Shown here piece by piece: positions 27,056 to 36,719 of a stretch of DNA of 64,000 nt (positions are counted from its first letter, which is position 1; every line of letters begins with the position of its first letter). This DNA comes from Rikenella microfusus. GTDB lineage: Bacteria; Bacteroidota; Bacteroidia; Bacteroidales; VadinHA17. The DNA is taken from assembly GCA_022736275.1 (NCBI GenBank), contig DZBJ01000001.1:62001-126000 (forward strand). The letters are read 5' to 3'. The notes below the pieces were generated by a model. That model was not told the origin of the DNA. It ran no database searches and saw only the letters and a list, made by a program, of their open reading frames with translations. A program made the position numbers and the translations under genes.

Positions 27056-28522
27056 ATGCTACTGGCCGGAAATATAATCTCTGTTTTTAAGAATGTGTTC
27101 GCGGTGCTTTACCTGATCACGGTCTTCTCCATTTGTCTGATGATTGTCTTTGAGAACAGGAACCCAGTGAAAACCCTCTCCTGGCTGCTTGTGATACTGT
27201 TTGTTCCCGTTTTGGGTGTGATCATCTATGGCCTCTTCGGAAGGAACTACCGCAAGCAGAAGATATACAGCCGCAAGAGTATGGCTGACAGCTCAAGACT
27301 TGCTTACCATGCCAACCGTCAGGTGGAACTTCTCTCCACTGTGCTGGCAGAAGAGACCGAATCTGTGCGGTCCAAGGCTCACCTGATCCATCTCATGCTT
27401 AAAAACAACAGGTCGTTGCTTACACTTGACAATAAAATCGACCTTCTGATCAACGGCACGGAGACCTTCCCGGCCATGTTTGATGCCATTGCGTCAGCAA
27501 TGCAGTATATCCATCTTGAGTTCTACCGTATTGAGCCCGACATGCTGGGTACCGAGTTCGGGGAGCTGATGAAGCGAAAGGCCCGTGAGGGTGTGCGTGT
27601 GAGAATCATCTATGATGATGTCGGAAGCTGGAACATCCATAATCCTTACCTCAGGGAGATGAGAGCGGCCAAGGTACAGATATTTCCTTTCATGCCGGTA
27701 CGGTTTCCCAGCTTCTCAAGCAAGATCAACTACCGTAACCACAGGAAGATCCTCGTGGTCGACGGAAGGGTGGGATTTGTGGGCGGACTCAACATAGCCG
27801 ACAAGTACCTTCACGGACTGCCCCGCCTGGGTCCGTGGATAGACACTCACCTGAAACTGGAAGGGGAGGCTGTGGCGGCTCTCGACCGGGTTTTTATAAG
27901 CGACTGGGATTTTGTCAGCGGAGAGGAGCTGCTACCCGACAATTTCCTTGAACATGTGATAAAAACAGGAAACCGCTGCCTTGTGCAGGTGGCCTCCAGC
28001 GGACCCGATACTGACTGGGCAACCATTATGCAGGTATATTTTTCTGCTATAGCCACAGCTAAGACATCAATCTATCTGACATCACCGTATTTCAGTCCCG
28101 ACGAGAGCCTTCTCACGGCTGTCAAGACAGCTGCCCTCAGTGGTGTGGATGTGAGACTGATCTTTCCGAAGCAGAGCGATTCCATCATCTCCAACTGGAA
28201 CACCCGTTCATATATTTCGGAAATGCTTGAGGCAGGGGTCAGGATATATCTCTACGATAATGGCTTCATCCATTCAAAATACTTGCTGGTTGACAGTGTG
28301 TTTGCTTCAGTCGGCTCACCTAACGTTGACGTGCGCAGTTTTGACCTCGACTTTGAAGTGACCGCACTGATCTATGACGAAGAATTTGCAGGCCGGCTGG
28401 GAGTACTCTTTGCCGAGGATCTGAAAAACAGCACCGAGGTGATAATGGCAGAGTGGGTAAAAAGGAGCAGGAGGGAAAGGAACAAGGAGTCAATGGCTCG
28501 CATCTTCGGCCCTCTTTATTAA
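27056..28522 (+). CDS. cls: Cardiolipin synthase (phospholipase D type)
   Basis: 488 residues. Two N-terminal membrane helices (about 8-28 and 38-60, the latter with NPVKTLSWLLVILFVPVLGV) match the PLDc_N segment. Two HxK(x4)D motifs follow: NHRKILVVDGRVGFVGG near residue 229 and IHSKYLLVDSVFASVGSPN near residue 404. It joins two phosphatidylglycerol molecules (or PE and PG) at the inner membrane. mltG begins 11 bp after its stop. Confidence 0.93.
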   Translation: MLLAGNIISVFKNVFAVLYLITVFSICLMIVFENRNPVKTLSWLLVILFVPVLGVIIYGLFGRNYRKQKIYSRKSMADSSRLAYHANRQVELLSTVLAEETESVRSKAHLIHLMLKNNRSLLTLDNKIDLLINGTETFPAMFDAIASAMQYIHLEFYRIEPDMLGTEFGELMKRKAREGVRVRIIYDDVGSWNIHNPYLREMRAAKVQIFPFMPVRFPSFSSKINYRNHRKILVVDGRVGFVGGLNIADKYLHGLPRLGPWIDTHLKLEGEAVAALDRVFISDWDFVSGEELLPDNFLEHVIKTGNRCLVQVASSGPDTDWATIMQVYFSAIATAKTSIYLTSPYFSPDESLLTAVKTAALSGVDVRLIFPKQSDSIISNWNTRSYISEMLEAGVRIYLYDNGFIHSKYLLVDSVFASVGSPNVDVRSFDLDFEVTALIYDEEFAGRLGVLFAEDLKNSTEVIMAEWVKRSRRERNKESMARIFGPLY

Positions 28523-28533
28523 TTCAGCACCCG

Positions 28534-29559
28534 ATGAGAAAGATTTTTCTGACGCTTTTCTATTTAATTCTGGCAGCAGCCATTACAGTCACCGCACTGC
28601 TATGGGTAATTGTGCTCAGGGAAAATGTCATGGGTGATGCCGGAGTGAGAATCACCATTCCGACGGGATCAACATTTGAAGACCTTGCTGACAGTCTCCG
28701 GAGCAGCGGCGTTCTCAGGAGTGAAAGAAACTTCATTATAACTTCACGCCTGAAATCATACGGCCGCAGCGTCAAGCCGGGATCCTACATGATTGAACCC
28801 GGTATGAGCTATAACAGTCTTGTCAATATGCTGCGGTCAGGCAAACAGGCCCCGGTAAACGTGACCTTCAACAATATACGCACGCTGGAGGAACTGGCCG
28901 GGAGAGTCGGCGGCCAGATCGAAGCAGACTCAGCCTCGCTGGCGGCTTTCCTTGCAGATGAGACCAACTATTCAGCAGATGGCTTTGACCGCCGGACAGT
29001 CATTGCGGTGTTTATTCCGGACACATACCAGTTTTACTGGTCTGTTGATGCCGAAGGTTTTTATCGCCGCATACTGAAGGAATACAGGACATTCTGGAAA
29101 GATGACCGCCTGGCAGCTGCCGAAGCCCTGGAGATGACCCCTCTGGAGGTATCGGTCATGGCCTCCATCGTCGATGAGGAGGCCTCAAGGGCTGTGGAGA
29201 AACCTCGAATTGCCGGAGTCTATATCAACAGGCTGCGCCTGGGCATCCCGCTGCAGGCTGATCCTACAGTGAAGTTCGCGGTTAATGACTTTACGCTGAG
29301 ACGCATTCTCAATAAGCACCTTGAGGTTGATTCGCCCTATAACACTTATAAATTCAAGGGATTGCCGCCGGGACCCATTTGCTGCCCTTCCCGGTCAGGT
29401 CTCGAGGCAGTGCTCAATGCCGAGAAACATGAATACCTCTATTTTGTTGCCAGATATGATTCTTCAGGGTATCATCATTTCTCGCGCACCCTTGCCGAGC
29501 ATAACAAATATGCCGCGGCTTACCGTCGCGAGCTGAACAGGAGAAAGATTTACAGGTAG
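28534..29559 (+). CDS. mltG: Endolytic murein transglycosylase MltG (YceG)
   Basis: 341 residues from ATG 28534. A single N-terminal membrane anchor (about 5-27) precedes a LysM-like subdomain (ITIPTGSTFEDLADSLRSSGVL). The catalytic region follows with VSVMASIVDEEAS (catalytic Glu near residue 216) and VYINRLRLGIPLQADPTV, ending PGPICCPS. It cuts nascent glycan strands and sets their length. The longer frame starting inside cls lacks family similarity. The gene is co-directional with cls, 11 bp downstream. Confidence 0.93.
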   Translation: MRKIFLTLFYLILAAAITVTALLWVIVLRENVMGDAGVRITIPTGSTFEDLADSLRSSGVLRSERNFIITSRLKSYGRSVKPGSYMIEPGMSYNSLVNMLRSGKQAPVNVTFNNIRTLEELAGRVGGQIEADSASLAAFLADETNYSADGFDRRTVIAVFIPDTYQFYWSVDAEGFYRRILKEYRTFWKDDRLAAAEALEMTPLEVSVMASIVDEEASRAVEKPRIAGVYINRLRLGIPLQADPTVKFAVNDFTLRRILNKHLEVDSPYNTYKFKGLPPGPICCPSRSGLEAVLNAEKHEYLYFVARYDSSGYHHFSRTLAEHNKYAAAYRRELNRRKIYR

Positions 29560-29574
29560 AGGTTACTGTGATTA

Positions 29575-30720
29575 TTACCCCGGACTGTAGTTGTTCAGGG
29601 ATTCAATTATTCTCTTTGCATTGAGGGTGTTATCAGCCACCTCCTGCAGCACGAGGTTGCGGCCTGCCTTCATCTCAGGCGTAAATTCCTCATGCATAAG
29701 TCTGTCTGTCAGGCTGATCCATTCTCCTGGGGCTGATGCGATGCTGCAGAGGCGATCGAGGTTAGTGCCAGCAACAACGGGAGGGGAGGTGATGACATGA
29801 CGGCCCGAGCAGAGTGCGTATATAAGCTTCAGTTTCATTCCGGATGGCTGCGAGGCATTCAGGAGACAGACCTGTGCATTGGTAATGAGCTCACTCATCT
29901 GATTCAGAGAGGGGTTGGGTATGACTTTCACATGTCTCATCTCTGAGGCGGCCCCCATCAGCTCTTCGGAAGGCCGCTTGCCGGCAAGCACTGTCTTGTG
30001 CTTCCAGTGCCGGATCACCTCATCAAGCAGAAAACGTGCAGCGGCATGGTTCTCGGAGGTCGAAAAATCACCGTGAAGAAGCACATAGTCACCTTTCCCG
30101 ATTGAAGCACGGCACCCGTCGGCGGGGTGAAAAGGACCCACAAAAAGGGCATTGCCGTATTTCGATCTGAAGTAATCAGTATCGCCCGGTGAAATTGTCA
30201 GCAGAAATGTTGCCTTAGCAAGTTTAGGTTCATAACGCTCGAGCTTCCTTGCCTCAGATTTGTAGAAGCACTTTCGGAAAGGATTACTTTCATTTGCTGC
30301 CAGATTGCGGTAATAGAGATGCTCAATGTTATGCGTCCGCACCAGCATCATCCTCTCTTCAAGAGCCTGATGATCAAGGAAATATGTTGTATGAAGCCCT
30401 TCGAAGATTATCGGGTAGTTGTCGGTGATAAGATTCCTGAGCAAGGCATTATTATTTCGCGAGAGAACGATAAAGGGCTCTCTTCTGAAAAGGTGGAACA
30501 GATTCAGATCACGCCTGTAGTAATTCACCTTGAGACACTCGCGTTCGAGAGTCCTTGAACGGCTGCGGCCATAACTGAAACAGTGAAGTATGACGCCAAC
30601 ACCCTGTTGTTTAAGCGCGGTTATCTTGTAAAAAACATCCATAACCCCGCCGTAATCAGGAGGGTAAGGAACGTTGAAACTGACAAGGTGAACTATTTTG
30701 CTTTCAGGGAATTTGTCCAT
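29575..30720 (-). CDS. Glycosyltransferase (GT4-like fold)
   Basis: 381 residues from ATG 30720 (MDKFPESKIVHLVSF). The N-terminus has the GT-B donor-side signature NVPYPPDYGGVMDVFYKITAL. The C-terminal half contains VKVIPNPSLNQMSELITNAQVCLLNASQPSGMKLKLIYALCSGRHVI, where GMKLKLIYAL corresponds to the GT4 GxxxKxxEAL site, although the usual Glu is not obvious. The sugar and acceptor are unknown. It converges on mltG and diverges from another GT4 gene, suggesting cell-surface glycan synthesis. Confidence 0.75.
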   Translation of the reverse strand: MDKFPESKIVHLVSFNVPYPPDYGGVMDVFYKITALKQQGVGVILHCFSYGRSRSRTLERECLKVNYYRRDLNLFHLFRREPFIVLSRNNNALLRNLITDNYPIIFEGLHTTYFLDHQALEERMMLVRTHNIEHLYYRNLAANESNPFRKCFYKSEARKLERYEPKLAKATFLLTISPGDTDYFRSKYGNALFVGPFHPADGCRASIGKGDYVLLHGDFSTSENHAAARFLLDEVIRHWKHKTVLAGKRPSEELMGAASEMRHVKVIPNPSLNQMSELITNAQVCLLNASQPSGMKLKLIYALCSGRHVITSPPVVAGTNLDRLCSIASAPGEWISLTDRLMHEEFTPEMKAGRNLVLQEVADNTLNAKRIIESLNNYSPG

Positions 30721-30739
30721 AGGTCGGGATGCCAAAGCA

Positions 30740-30747
30740 CAAACTTA
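30740..30747 (-). promoter_or_regulatory. Bacteroidetes -7 element (TAAGTTTG) before the minus-strand glycosyltransferase
   Basis: Exact TAnnTTTG match on the complement, about 20 bp before ATG 30720. It argues against the TTG start at 30735. No matching -33 box is visible. Confidence 0.35.
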
Positions 30748-30821
30748 GCTAAAATAATTCTTTTGTATCTTTCATCCGCTTTATTGAACCAGGTCCGATA
30801 CCTGTAATTAACCAAACGCAA

Positions 30822-31949
30822 GTGAGAGCAGTCATAGCCGTCATCAGTGATCTGTCAACTGACATGAGAGTTCAGAAACAGGCTCTGATGCTGGCTGAGG
30901 CAGGGTGGAGCGTGACGGTCATCGGCAGGAAAAGTGGCAGTACCCTGCCATTGAACCTTCCCGGAGTGACATCCATGAGGATCAGGGTGCCCTTAAGAAG
31001 GGGCCCGGGGATGTATATCCTCTTCAACATAATGCTGTTCCGGCATCTCCTCTTCAGGCGGTTTGACCTCTGCGTTGCGTGCGACCTTGATACTCTTATT
31101 CCCAGTTTTGCCGTTGCTCGCCTTCATGGCAGCCCGCTGATATATGATGCGCATGAATACTTCACGGGACAGCAGGGTCTCCCAGAGCGACGGATTAAAT
31201 ACCTGACCTGGAAAAAGGCAGAAAGGATTGTTCTCCCGCGCATAAAATACATGATCACAGTCAGTGATTCAATTGCGGACCTTTACCACCGTGAATACGG
31301 GGTTAATCCTATAGTGATAAGGAATATGGCGCCATCGGTGAATCATCTTCTGCCGCATGACAGGAGTGAGTTTGGCGCCGGGGGAAATGATATGGTGGTT
31401 ATATACCAGGGATCAGGCATCAATGAGGGGAGAGGAGCCGCCGAACTGATCAGTGCAATGGACGGCATCGAAGGTGTCAGGCTTGTGATCATCGGTTCGG
31501 GGGATATAATTGAAAGCCTTAAACTGACTGCCCGTGAAACCGGAGCCGCAGACAAAATCGTCTTCCTTCCCAGAATGCCCTGGGAGGAGATGATGAGATA
31601 CACCATGAGCTGTGATGCGGGATTGTCACTTGATACCGACACCTGCATCAACCAGCGCTACAGCCTGCCGAACAAACTGTTCGATTACATTGCGGCAGGG
31701 ATACCTGCAATAGTCTCACCGCTGCCTGAGGTTTCAGCCGTCATTGAGAGGTACGGATGTGGCATTGTGCTGGGTGAAGTGACCCCCCTGGCAATCAGGG
31801 ATACACTCGAAAAGCTCAGGTATGACCGCACATTTCTCAGTTCGCTGAAGGAAAAGGCAACAGAAGCACGCAGCGAACTTAACTGGGAAAAGGAGAAGAT
31901 CAAAGAACAAGAGTTCTTCAAAAGTGTTATTCAGTTAAAATCACATTGA
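30822..31949 (+). CDS. Group 1 (GT4) glycosyltransferase
   Basis: 375 residues from a GTG start (RAVIAVISDLSTDMRVQKQA). Features are a GT-B N-terminal domain with IYDAHEYFTG and a C-terminal donor-binding domain with VIYQGSGINEGRGAAELISAM, VIIGSGD and YSLPNKLFDYIAAGIPAIVSPLPEV, where the NKLFDYIAAG block is the nucleotide-sugar site. The specificity is unknown. The DUF6132 gene starts within the stop codon (TGATG). Confidence 0.85.
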   Translation: MRAVIAVISDLSTDMRVQKQALMLAEAGWSVTVIGRKSGSTLPLNLPGVTSMRIRVPLRRGPGMYILFNIMLFRHLLFRRFDLCVACDLDTLIPSFAVARLHGSPLIYDAHEYFTGQQGLPERRIKYLTWKKAERIVLPRIKYMITVSDSIADLYHREYGVNPIVIRNMAPSVNHLLPHDRSEFGAGGNDMVVIYQGSGINEGRGAAELISAMDGIEGVRLVIIGSGDIIESLKLTARETGAADKIVFLPRMPWEEMMRYTMSCDAGLSLDTDTCINQRYSLPNKLFDYIAAGIPAIVSPLPEVSAVIERYGCGIVLGEVTPLAIRDTLEKLRYDRTFLSSLKEKATEARSELNWEKEKIKEQEFFKSVIQLKSH

Positions 31950-32182
31950 TGAAAAAAGGGTTTTTCAAAAAATATTTGCCTGAGATCGCTGGTACTGTTG
32001 CCGGCGCTGTCGGCGGTTTTTTATACTGGAAGTATGTGGGATGCCTGTCAGGCACCTGTGTCATTAAATCAAGCTGGTACCTCATGATACCCTGGGCAGC
32101 CGTTCTGGGTTACCTGGCAGGGTCAGTCGCAGGAGATATCATCCGCAGAAAGCGAAAGCCGGCTGAGCCTCAGGAGAGTTGA
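31949..32182 (+). CDS. Small membrane protein, DUF6132-like
   Basis: 77 residues from ATG 31949, overlapping the preceding stop by one base. It has two membrane helices (about 10-30 and 47-64) around YVGCLSGTCVIKSS, a GCxSGxC motif typical of the Bacteroidetes DUF6132 family, and a basic C-terminus. The function is unknown. Related proteins often sit near redox or thioredoxin genes, but here it follows a glycosyltransferase. Confidence 0.65.
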   Translation: MKKGFFKKYLPEIAGTVAGAVGGFLYWKYVGCLSGTCVIKSSWYLMIPWAAVLGYLAGSVAGDIIRRKRKPAEPQES

Positions 32183-32258
32183 CTTCACACCCCTCTGAGT
32201 GATTCAGAAAGTTTGTATATTGCATTCATAATTCAATTACAAACCTAACCTGATCACA

Positions 32259-33722
32259 ATGAAAACCAATCGCCGGAATTTCCTGCGCACTGCAGTCGTT
32301 GCCGGAGCTGGCGCTGTCACAGCAGGCAGTGCGGCCTCATGCTCCCGTCGTGAAACCTCAAACGAGCTGATGCCGGAGATCAGAATGGCAGCCATGGCCG
32401 CTCATTCACAGAAGTTTAACATGTCCGGTTACGGGGCGCCTCCTCTTGATAAGGTGCGCATCGGCTTTATCGGGCTTGGGATGCGCGGTCCCGGTGCAGT
32501 TGAGCGTATGGCGCACATTGAGGGTGTGGAGATAGCTGCACTATGCGACAAGTATAGCGAGAGGGTGGAGAAGATGCAGTCAATGCTCACAAAATTCGGA
32601 CTGCCGCAGGCAAAAGCATTCAGCGGTACGGAGGAGGCGTGGAAAGGATTATGTGATGATAAGGATATTGACCTGGTTTACATATGCACCCCATGGGCGT
32701 GGCATACACCCATGGCCGTGTATGCAATGGAATCGGGGAAGCATGTGGCTGTAGAGGTGCCGGCAGCAAAAAGCGTTGATGAGTGCTGGCAACTGGTTGA
32801 GACTTCGGAACGGACCAAAATGCACTGCATGCAGCTTGAGAACTGCTGCTACGATTTCTTTGAGCTGCTGACACTCAATATGGCGCGCCAGGGTTTGTTC
32901 GGCGAAATTGTCCACGGGGAAGGGGCCTATATACACGATCTCCGCTGGGACTTTACATATGACAAAAACGGGTACGCCGATATGTGGCGCCTGAAGGAGA
33001 ATGTCAGGAACGGTAACCTCTATCCGACGCATGGCCTCGGGCCGGTGTGCCAGGTGATGAATATCAACCGGGGAGACAGGATGGAATATCTCACCTCCAT
33101 GTCAACCAACGACTTCGCAATGGCATTGGAGCTGAGTCAGCTTGCAAAGGAGGATCCGTTCTATGTTCCGTTTGCTGACAAGAAATACCGGGGCAACATG
33201 AACACCACCCTGGTGAGGACCGCCTTCGGAAGAACAATAATGATACAGCATGATGTTTCAAGCCCGAGGCCCTATTCGAGAATTCATCTCATCAGCGGCA
33301 CAAAGGGAGCTGCAAGCAAGTGGCCCTCACCGGCAAGGGTAGCACTGGGCCATTCATGGCTTAAGCCTGAGGAGCTTGCCGCTCTGGAGACTCAGTACAC
33401 GCCCGGCATTGTAAAGAGGGTGGGAGAGATGGCAAAGGAGATTGGTGGTCACGGAGGAATGGATTTCATCATGGACTGGAGGCTGATCGACTGCCTGCGC
33501 AACGGGCTGCCCGTTGATCAGGATGTCTATGACGCTGCCCTCTGGAGTGTCATTGCCCCTCTGACCGAGTGGTCCGTGGCCAACAGATCGTCATCAATTG
33601 ATATTCCTGACTTCACATGCGGTTCGTGGGAGCTCAACAAGCCCTTTGATCCGAATCTTTTACAGGGTGGAAATACGAAAGTACTTGGAATTCAGGGAAG
33701 TTCAAATCAGTTCGAAGTATAG
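32259..33722 (+). CDS. Gfo/Idh/MocA oxidoreductase of GH109 type (alpha-N-acetylgalactosaminidase-like)
   Basis: 487 residues. A Tat signal (NRRNFLRTAVVAGAGAVTAG) precedes a Rossmann domain (VRIGFIGLGMRGPGAVERM). GH109-like landmarks are CTPWAWHTPMAVYAMESGKHV, GEIVHGEGAYIHDLRW, GNLYPTHGLGPVCQ, MNINRGDRMEYL and SSPRPYSRIHLISGTKG. GH109 enzymes use NAD+ in a redox-elimination mechanism to release N-acetylgalactosamine, and the type member is from Bacteroidetes-like bacteria. The Tat signal implies export. It stands alone, with a 76-bp leader region upstream. Confidence 0.82.
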   Translation: MKTNRRNFLRTAVVAGAGAVTAGSAASCSRRETSNELMPEIRMAAMAAHSQKFNMSGYGAPPLDKVRIGFIGLGMRGPGAVERMAHIEGVEIAALCDKYSERVEKMQSMLTKFGLPQAKAFSGTEEAWKGLCDDKDIDLVYICTPWAWHTPMAVYAMESGKHVAVEVPAAKSVDECWQLVETSERTKMHCMQLENCCYDFFELLTLNMARQGLFGEIVHGEGAYIHDLRWDFTYDKNGYADMWRLKENVRNGNLYPTHGLGPVCQVMNINRGDRMEYLTSMSTNDFAMALELSQLAKEDPFYVPFADKKYRGNMNTTLVRTAFGRTIMIQHDVSSPRPYSRIHLISGTKGAASKWPSPARVALGHSWLKPEELAALETQYTPGIVKRVGEMAKEIGGHGGMDFIMDWRLIDCLRNGLPVDQDVYDAALWSVIAPLTEWSVANRSSSIDIPDFTCGSWELNKPFDPNLLQGGNTKVLGIQGSSNQFEV

Positions 33723-33777
33723 GAAAGCCTCTTTCAAGTTCTAAAGGCATAAAGAACAAACAGGTAATATATTTTTT

Positions 33778-33785
33778 TACATTTG
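33778..33785 (+). promoter_or_regulatory. Bacteroidetes -7 element (TACATTTG) before the complex I-like operon
   Basis: Exact TAnnTTTG match 19 bp before ATG 33805. No TTG lies at the normal upstream distance. The predicted leader is about 13 nt. Confidence 0.4.
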
Positions 33786-33804
33786 CGGGCAAATTACCAA
33801 TTTG

Positions 33805-35799
33805 ATGCTGAACGCCGTTTTGTTTCTGCTGGTATTATTCCTTTCATTACTGGTTTTCTTCATACCCCGATCACTCAGGTACTATTTTACCCTGGCGCTT
33901 CTGGTTTGCGGAGCCATCCTGACTTCGGCGTGGTCTGTATCGGTTCTGACCGGCGGTGAGCAGCTGCTTGAAATACCGCTGTTTGTCCCTGCGTCCGGCA
34001 GCAGCCTTACACTGGTCATCGACAGTCTCTCAGCCTTTTTCATCATTGTAATCAACATAACCGTTTTAACCGGACTTTTGTACGCCAGGGGGTACCTGGC
34101 ACCCTATTACCGGCGCAAAAGTCCGCTTCGTTTTTCAATTCATTATTTCTCCTACCTGTGGCTCTGGCTCTCGATGCTGATGGTAGTGATGATCCGTGAC
34201 GGACTCTCTTTCCTGATCGTCTGGGAGATCATGGCCCTCTCATCATTCTTTCTCGTGATCTTTGATGCTGAGGAGCGGTCAATACTGAAGACCGGAATCA
34301 GTTACCTGATACAGATGCATGTCGGGATGTTCTTCATCCTTATAGCTTTCCTTATTGTCGGGAAGGCCACGGGCCGCATGAGCTTTGATGTTCTTGGCGA
34401 ATATTTTTCAACCCACAGGAACCTGCCTCTCTTTCTCCTTTTCTTTACAGGTTTTGCCCTCAAGGCAGGGTTCATCCCGCTCCACACATGGCTCCCGGAG
34501 GCTCATCCCGCTGCGCCTTCTCATGTATCCGGAGTGATGTCGGGGGTAATGATCAAGATGGGTATTTACGGGATAGTGCGAGTGCTCATCGACATGCAGT
34601 CAGACCTGCTGGTGACCGGGGTCATCATACTCGTTATATCATTGATCTCCGGGGTTATGGGAGTGATGATGGCTATAATGCAGAATGATCTGAAGAGGTT
34701 GCTGGCTTACAGCACCATAGAAAACATAGGTATCATCGGTGCGGGAACAGGTCTTGGTGTCATAGGCATGGCACTGGGCAATCCGGCCCTGACCCTGCTG
34801 GGTTTTTCAGGAGGCCTGATGCACATCCTGAACCACTCACTGTTCAAATCGCTGCTCTTTTTTAATGCCGGGTCCGTCTGTCAGGCTTCGCACACTCCCA
34901 ACATTGAACATCTTGGCGGACTTATGAAGAGAATGCCATACACGGCGATACTCTTCCTGATCGGATCCCTTGCTATCTGCGGCCTGCCGCCATTTAACGG
35001 ATTTATATCCGAATACCTCATTTATATGGGGATGTTCCACAGTCTTTCCGGATCCACGCTGTTTCATTCTGTTCTGATCCTCGGATCAATCGTGGGGCTG
35101 TCGCTTATCGGAGGACTGGCGATTTTCTGCTTTACCAGGGCATTCGGAATTGTATTCCTCGGTGAACCCAGAACTGACAGGGCAATTCACGTCACTGAGG
35201 TATCGCGGGGAATGATCATCCCGCAGCTTCTGGCCGTGGCATTCATCCTTGTCATTGGTCTTGCATCGCCACTTGCCGTGAGGCCGGTTTTTGCGATTAC
35301 GGTTCAGACATTCGGGATTAATAATCCGATAATGGTCTCAGGCGCCTTTTTGACAAATCTTGCCCAGATCAGCATCATGGGCGGTGTCTTTGTGGTGACG
35401 CTCGTGGTTCTCCTGGTGTACCGGCACTACCATCTCAGAAGAAGAGTGGTGGAAAGGGCCCCCACATGGGGATGCGGATATACTGCCGGCACGGCACGGC
35501 ATCAATATACAGGCACCTCCTTTGCCTATAACTACAATCATGTTGCAAAACCTGTGCTTCAGACACGCAAGGTGATGGATGAGATCAGTGAAGATGAGAT
35601 TTTCCCTCGTAAGAGGAGCTTCGTTTCATACAGTGATGATTTCTTCAAGAAAATACTTATTGACATGCCGGTCGACTGGTTTTCAGGACTGCTGAAAAGA
35701 ATAGCTGTGATGCAGACAGGTCAGATACAGCACTATATACTTTATGCCTTTGTTTTCATGCTCCTTGTGTTACTCCTGGCAATACTGAACATTATCTGA
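33805..35799 (+). CDS. HyfB-like antiporter/proton-channel subunit of an Ehr-type complex
   Basis: 664 residues from ATG 33805 (a TTG just before it is unlikely). It is a NuoL/NuoN/MrpA-type protein with about 14-16 membrane helices. Charged residues expected in the proton channel are present: E141 in VWEIMALSS, K220 in FALKAGFIPLHTWLPEAHPA, K251 in VMIKMGIYGI and the HSLFKSLLF lysine. The C-terminal region has a soluble loop (RHQYTGTSFAYNYNHVAKP) also seen in HyfB/HycC-like subunits. First gene of a six-gene operon, 2 bp before the next. Confidence 0.87.
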   Translation: MLNAVLFLLVLFLSLLVFFIPRSLRYYFTLALLVCGAILTSAWSVSVLTGGEQLLEIPLFVPASGSSLTLVIDSLSAFFIIVINITVLTGLLYARGYLAPYYRRKSPLRFSIHYFSYLWLWLSMLMVVMIRDGLSFLIVWEIMALSSFFLVIFDAEERSILKTGISYLIQMHVGMFFILIAFLIVGKATGRMSFDVLGEYFSTHRNLPLFLLFFTGFALKAGFIPLHTWLPEAHPAAPSHVSGVMSGVMIKMGIYGIVRVLIDMQSDLLVTGVIILVISLISGVMGVMMAIMQNDLKRLLAYSTIENIGIIGAGTGLGVIGMALGNPALTLLGFSGGLMHILNHSLFKSLLFFNAGSVCQASHTPNIEHLGGLMKRMPYTAILFLIGSLAICGLPPFNGFISEYLIYMGMFHSLSGSTLFHSVLILGSIVGLSLIGGLAIFCFTRAFGIVFLGEPRTDRAIHVTEVSRGMIIPQLLAVAFILVIGLASPLAVRPVFAITVQTFGINNPIMVSGAFLTNLAQISIMGGVFVVTLVVLLVYRHYHLRRRVVERAPTWGCGYTAGTARHQYTGTSFAYNYNHVAKPVLQTRKVMDEISEDEIFPRKRSFVSYSDDFFKKILIDMPVDWFSGLLKRIAVMQTGQIQHYILYAFVFMLLVLLLAILNII

Positions 35800-35801
35800 A
35801 G

Positions 35802-36713
35802 ATGGCAGGATTTGTTCTGATAGTGATCGCAGCCTTTTTCTTCCCGGGAATAATTCTCAGGACGAAAAGCATTGCCTCCGGGCGCAAGGGACCTGGAATT
35901 CTTCAGCCGGTGAAGGATATTATTGTGCTGCTGAAAAAGGGAAGTGTCTTCAGCACAACCACGGGATTAATATTTCAGATCGCACCGGCTGTCACACTGG
36001 TGTCAGTCATCTGTGCCATGCTGCTGCTGCCTTTTGCAGAGCAGAGGGCCCTGCTCTCATTTGAGGGCGATTTTGTTCTCTTTGCATACCTGCTTGCTCT
36101 CGGCAAGTTTTTTACTGTAATTGCCGCGCTTGACACAGGCAGCAGCTTCGAAGGCATGGGAGCGAGCCGCGAAGCCTTTTTCTCACTCCTGGTGGAACCG
36201 GCATTTTTTATCCTGCTTGCCACATTTGCCATGTTCACTGGTTATACTTCATTCTCTGTAATTTTCAACCAGTTTTTTATAACCGGGAATGACTATGTGA
36301 TGATATACAGCATCATAGGTGTCTATCTGTTTATACAGATCGCCATGGTTGAAAACAGCAGGGTGCCGATTGACGACCCGAAAACGCACCTCGAACTGAC
36401 TATGATACACGAGGTGATGATACTTGATTACAGCGGATTTGACAAGGCCCTGATACATATCGGTACCTATCTTAAATTCGCGCTATACGGTTCCCTGATA
36501 TATAACCTGATCGTACCGGCAGGCTGGAACATATTCCTGCAGACAGGATTATTCCTTGCTGTCCAGGCGTTCTTTGCGGTGGTGATAGGACTTGCCGAAT
36601 CGTTCAGGGCAAGGAACAAGATGAATAAAAACCCGAAATTCATCCTGACATTATCAGCGATAGCATGGATAGCATTTACGGTCATTTTAATACTTACTGA
36701 CAAACTGGTCTGA
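35802..36713 (+). CDS. HyfC/NuoH-like membrane subunit of an Ehr-type complex
   Basis: 303 residues, about eight membrane helices. This subunit connects the soluble redox module to the membrane arm. Family landmarks are GILQPVKDIIVLLKKG near residue 32 and ENSRVPIDDPKTHLELTMIHE near residue 185, the conserved acidic loop at the entrance of the quinone/proton channel. It matches formate-hydrogenlyase subunit 4 rather than complex I NuoH in length. It is 2 bp after the HyfB-like gene and 6 bp before the HyfE-like gene. Confidence 0.88.
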   Translation: MAGFVLIVIAAFFFPGIILRTKSIASGRKGPGILQPVKDIIVLLKKGSVFSTTTGLIFQIAPAVTLVSVICAMLLLPFAEQRALLSFEGDFVLFAYLLALGKFFTVIAALDTGSSFEGMGASREAFFSLLVEPAFFILLATFAMFTGYTSFSVIFNQFFITGNDYVMIYSIIGVYLFIQIAMVENSRVPIDDPKTHLELTMIHEVMILDYSGFDKALIHIGTYLKFALYGSLIYNLIVPAGWNIFLQTGLFLAVQAFFAVVIGLAESFRARNKMNKNPKFILTLSAIAWIAFTVILILTDKLV

Positions 36714-36719
36714 AAGGAG

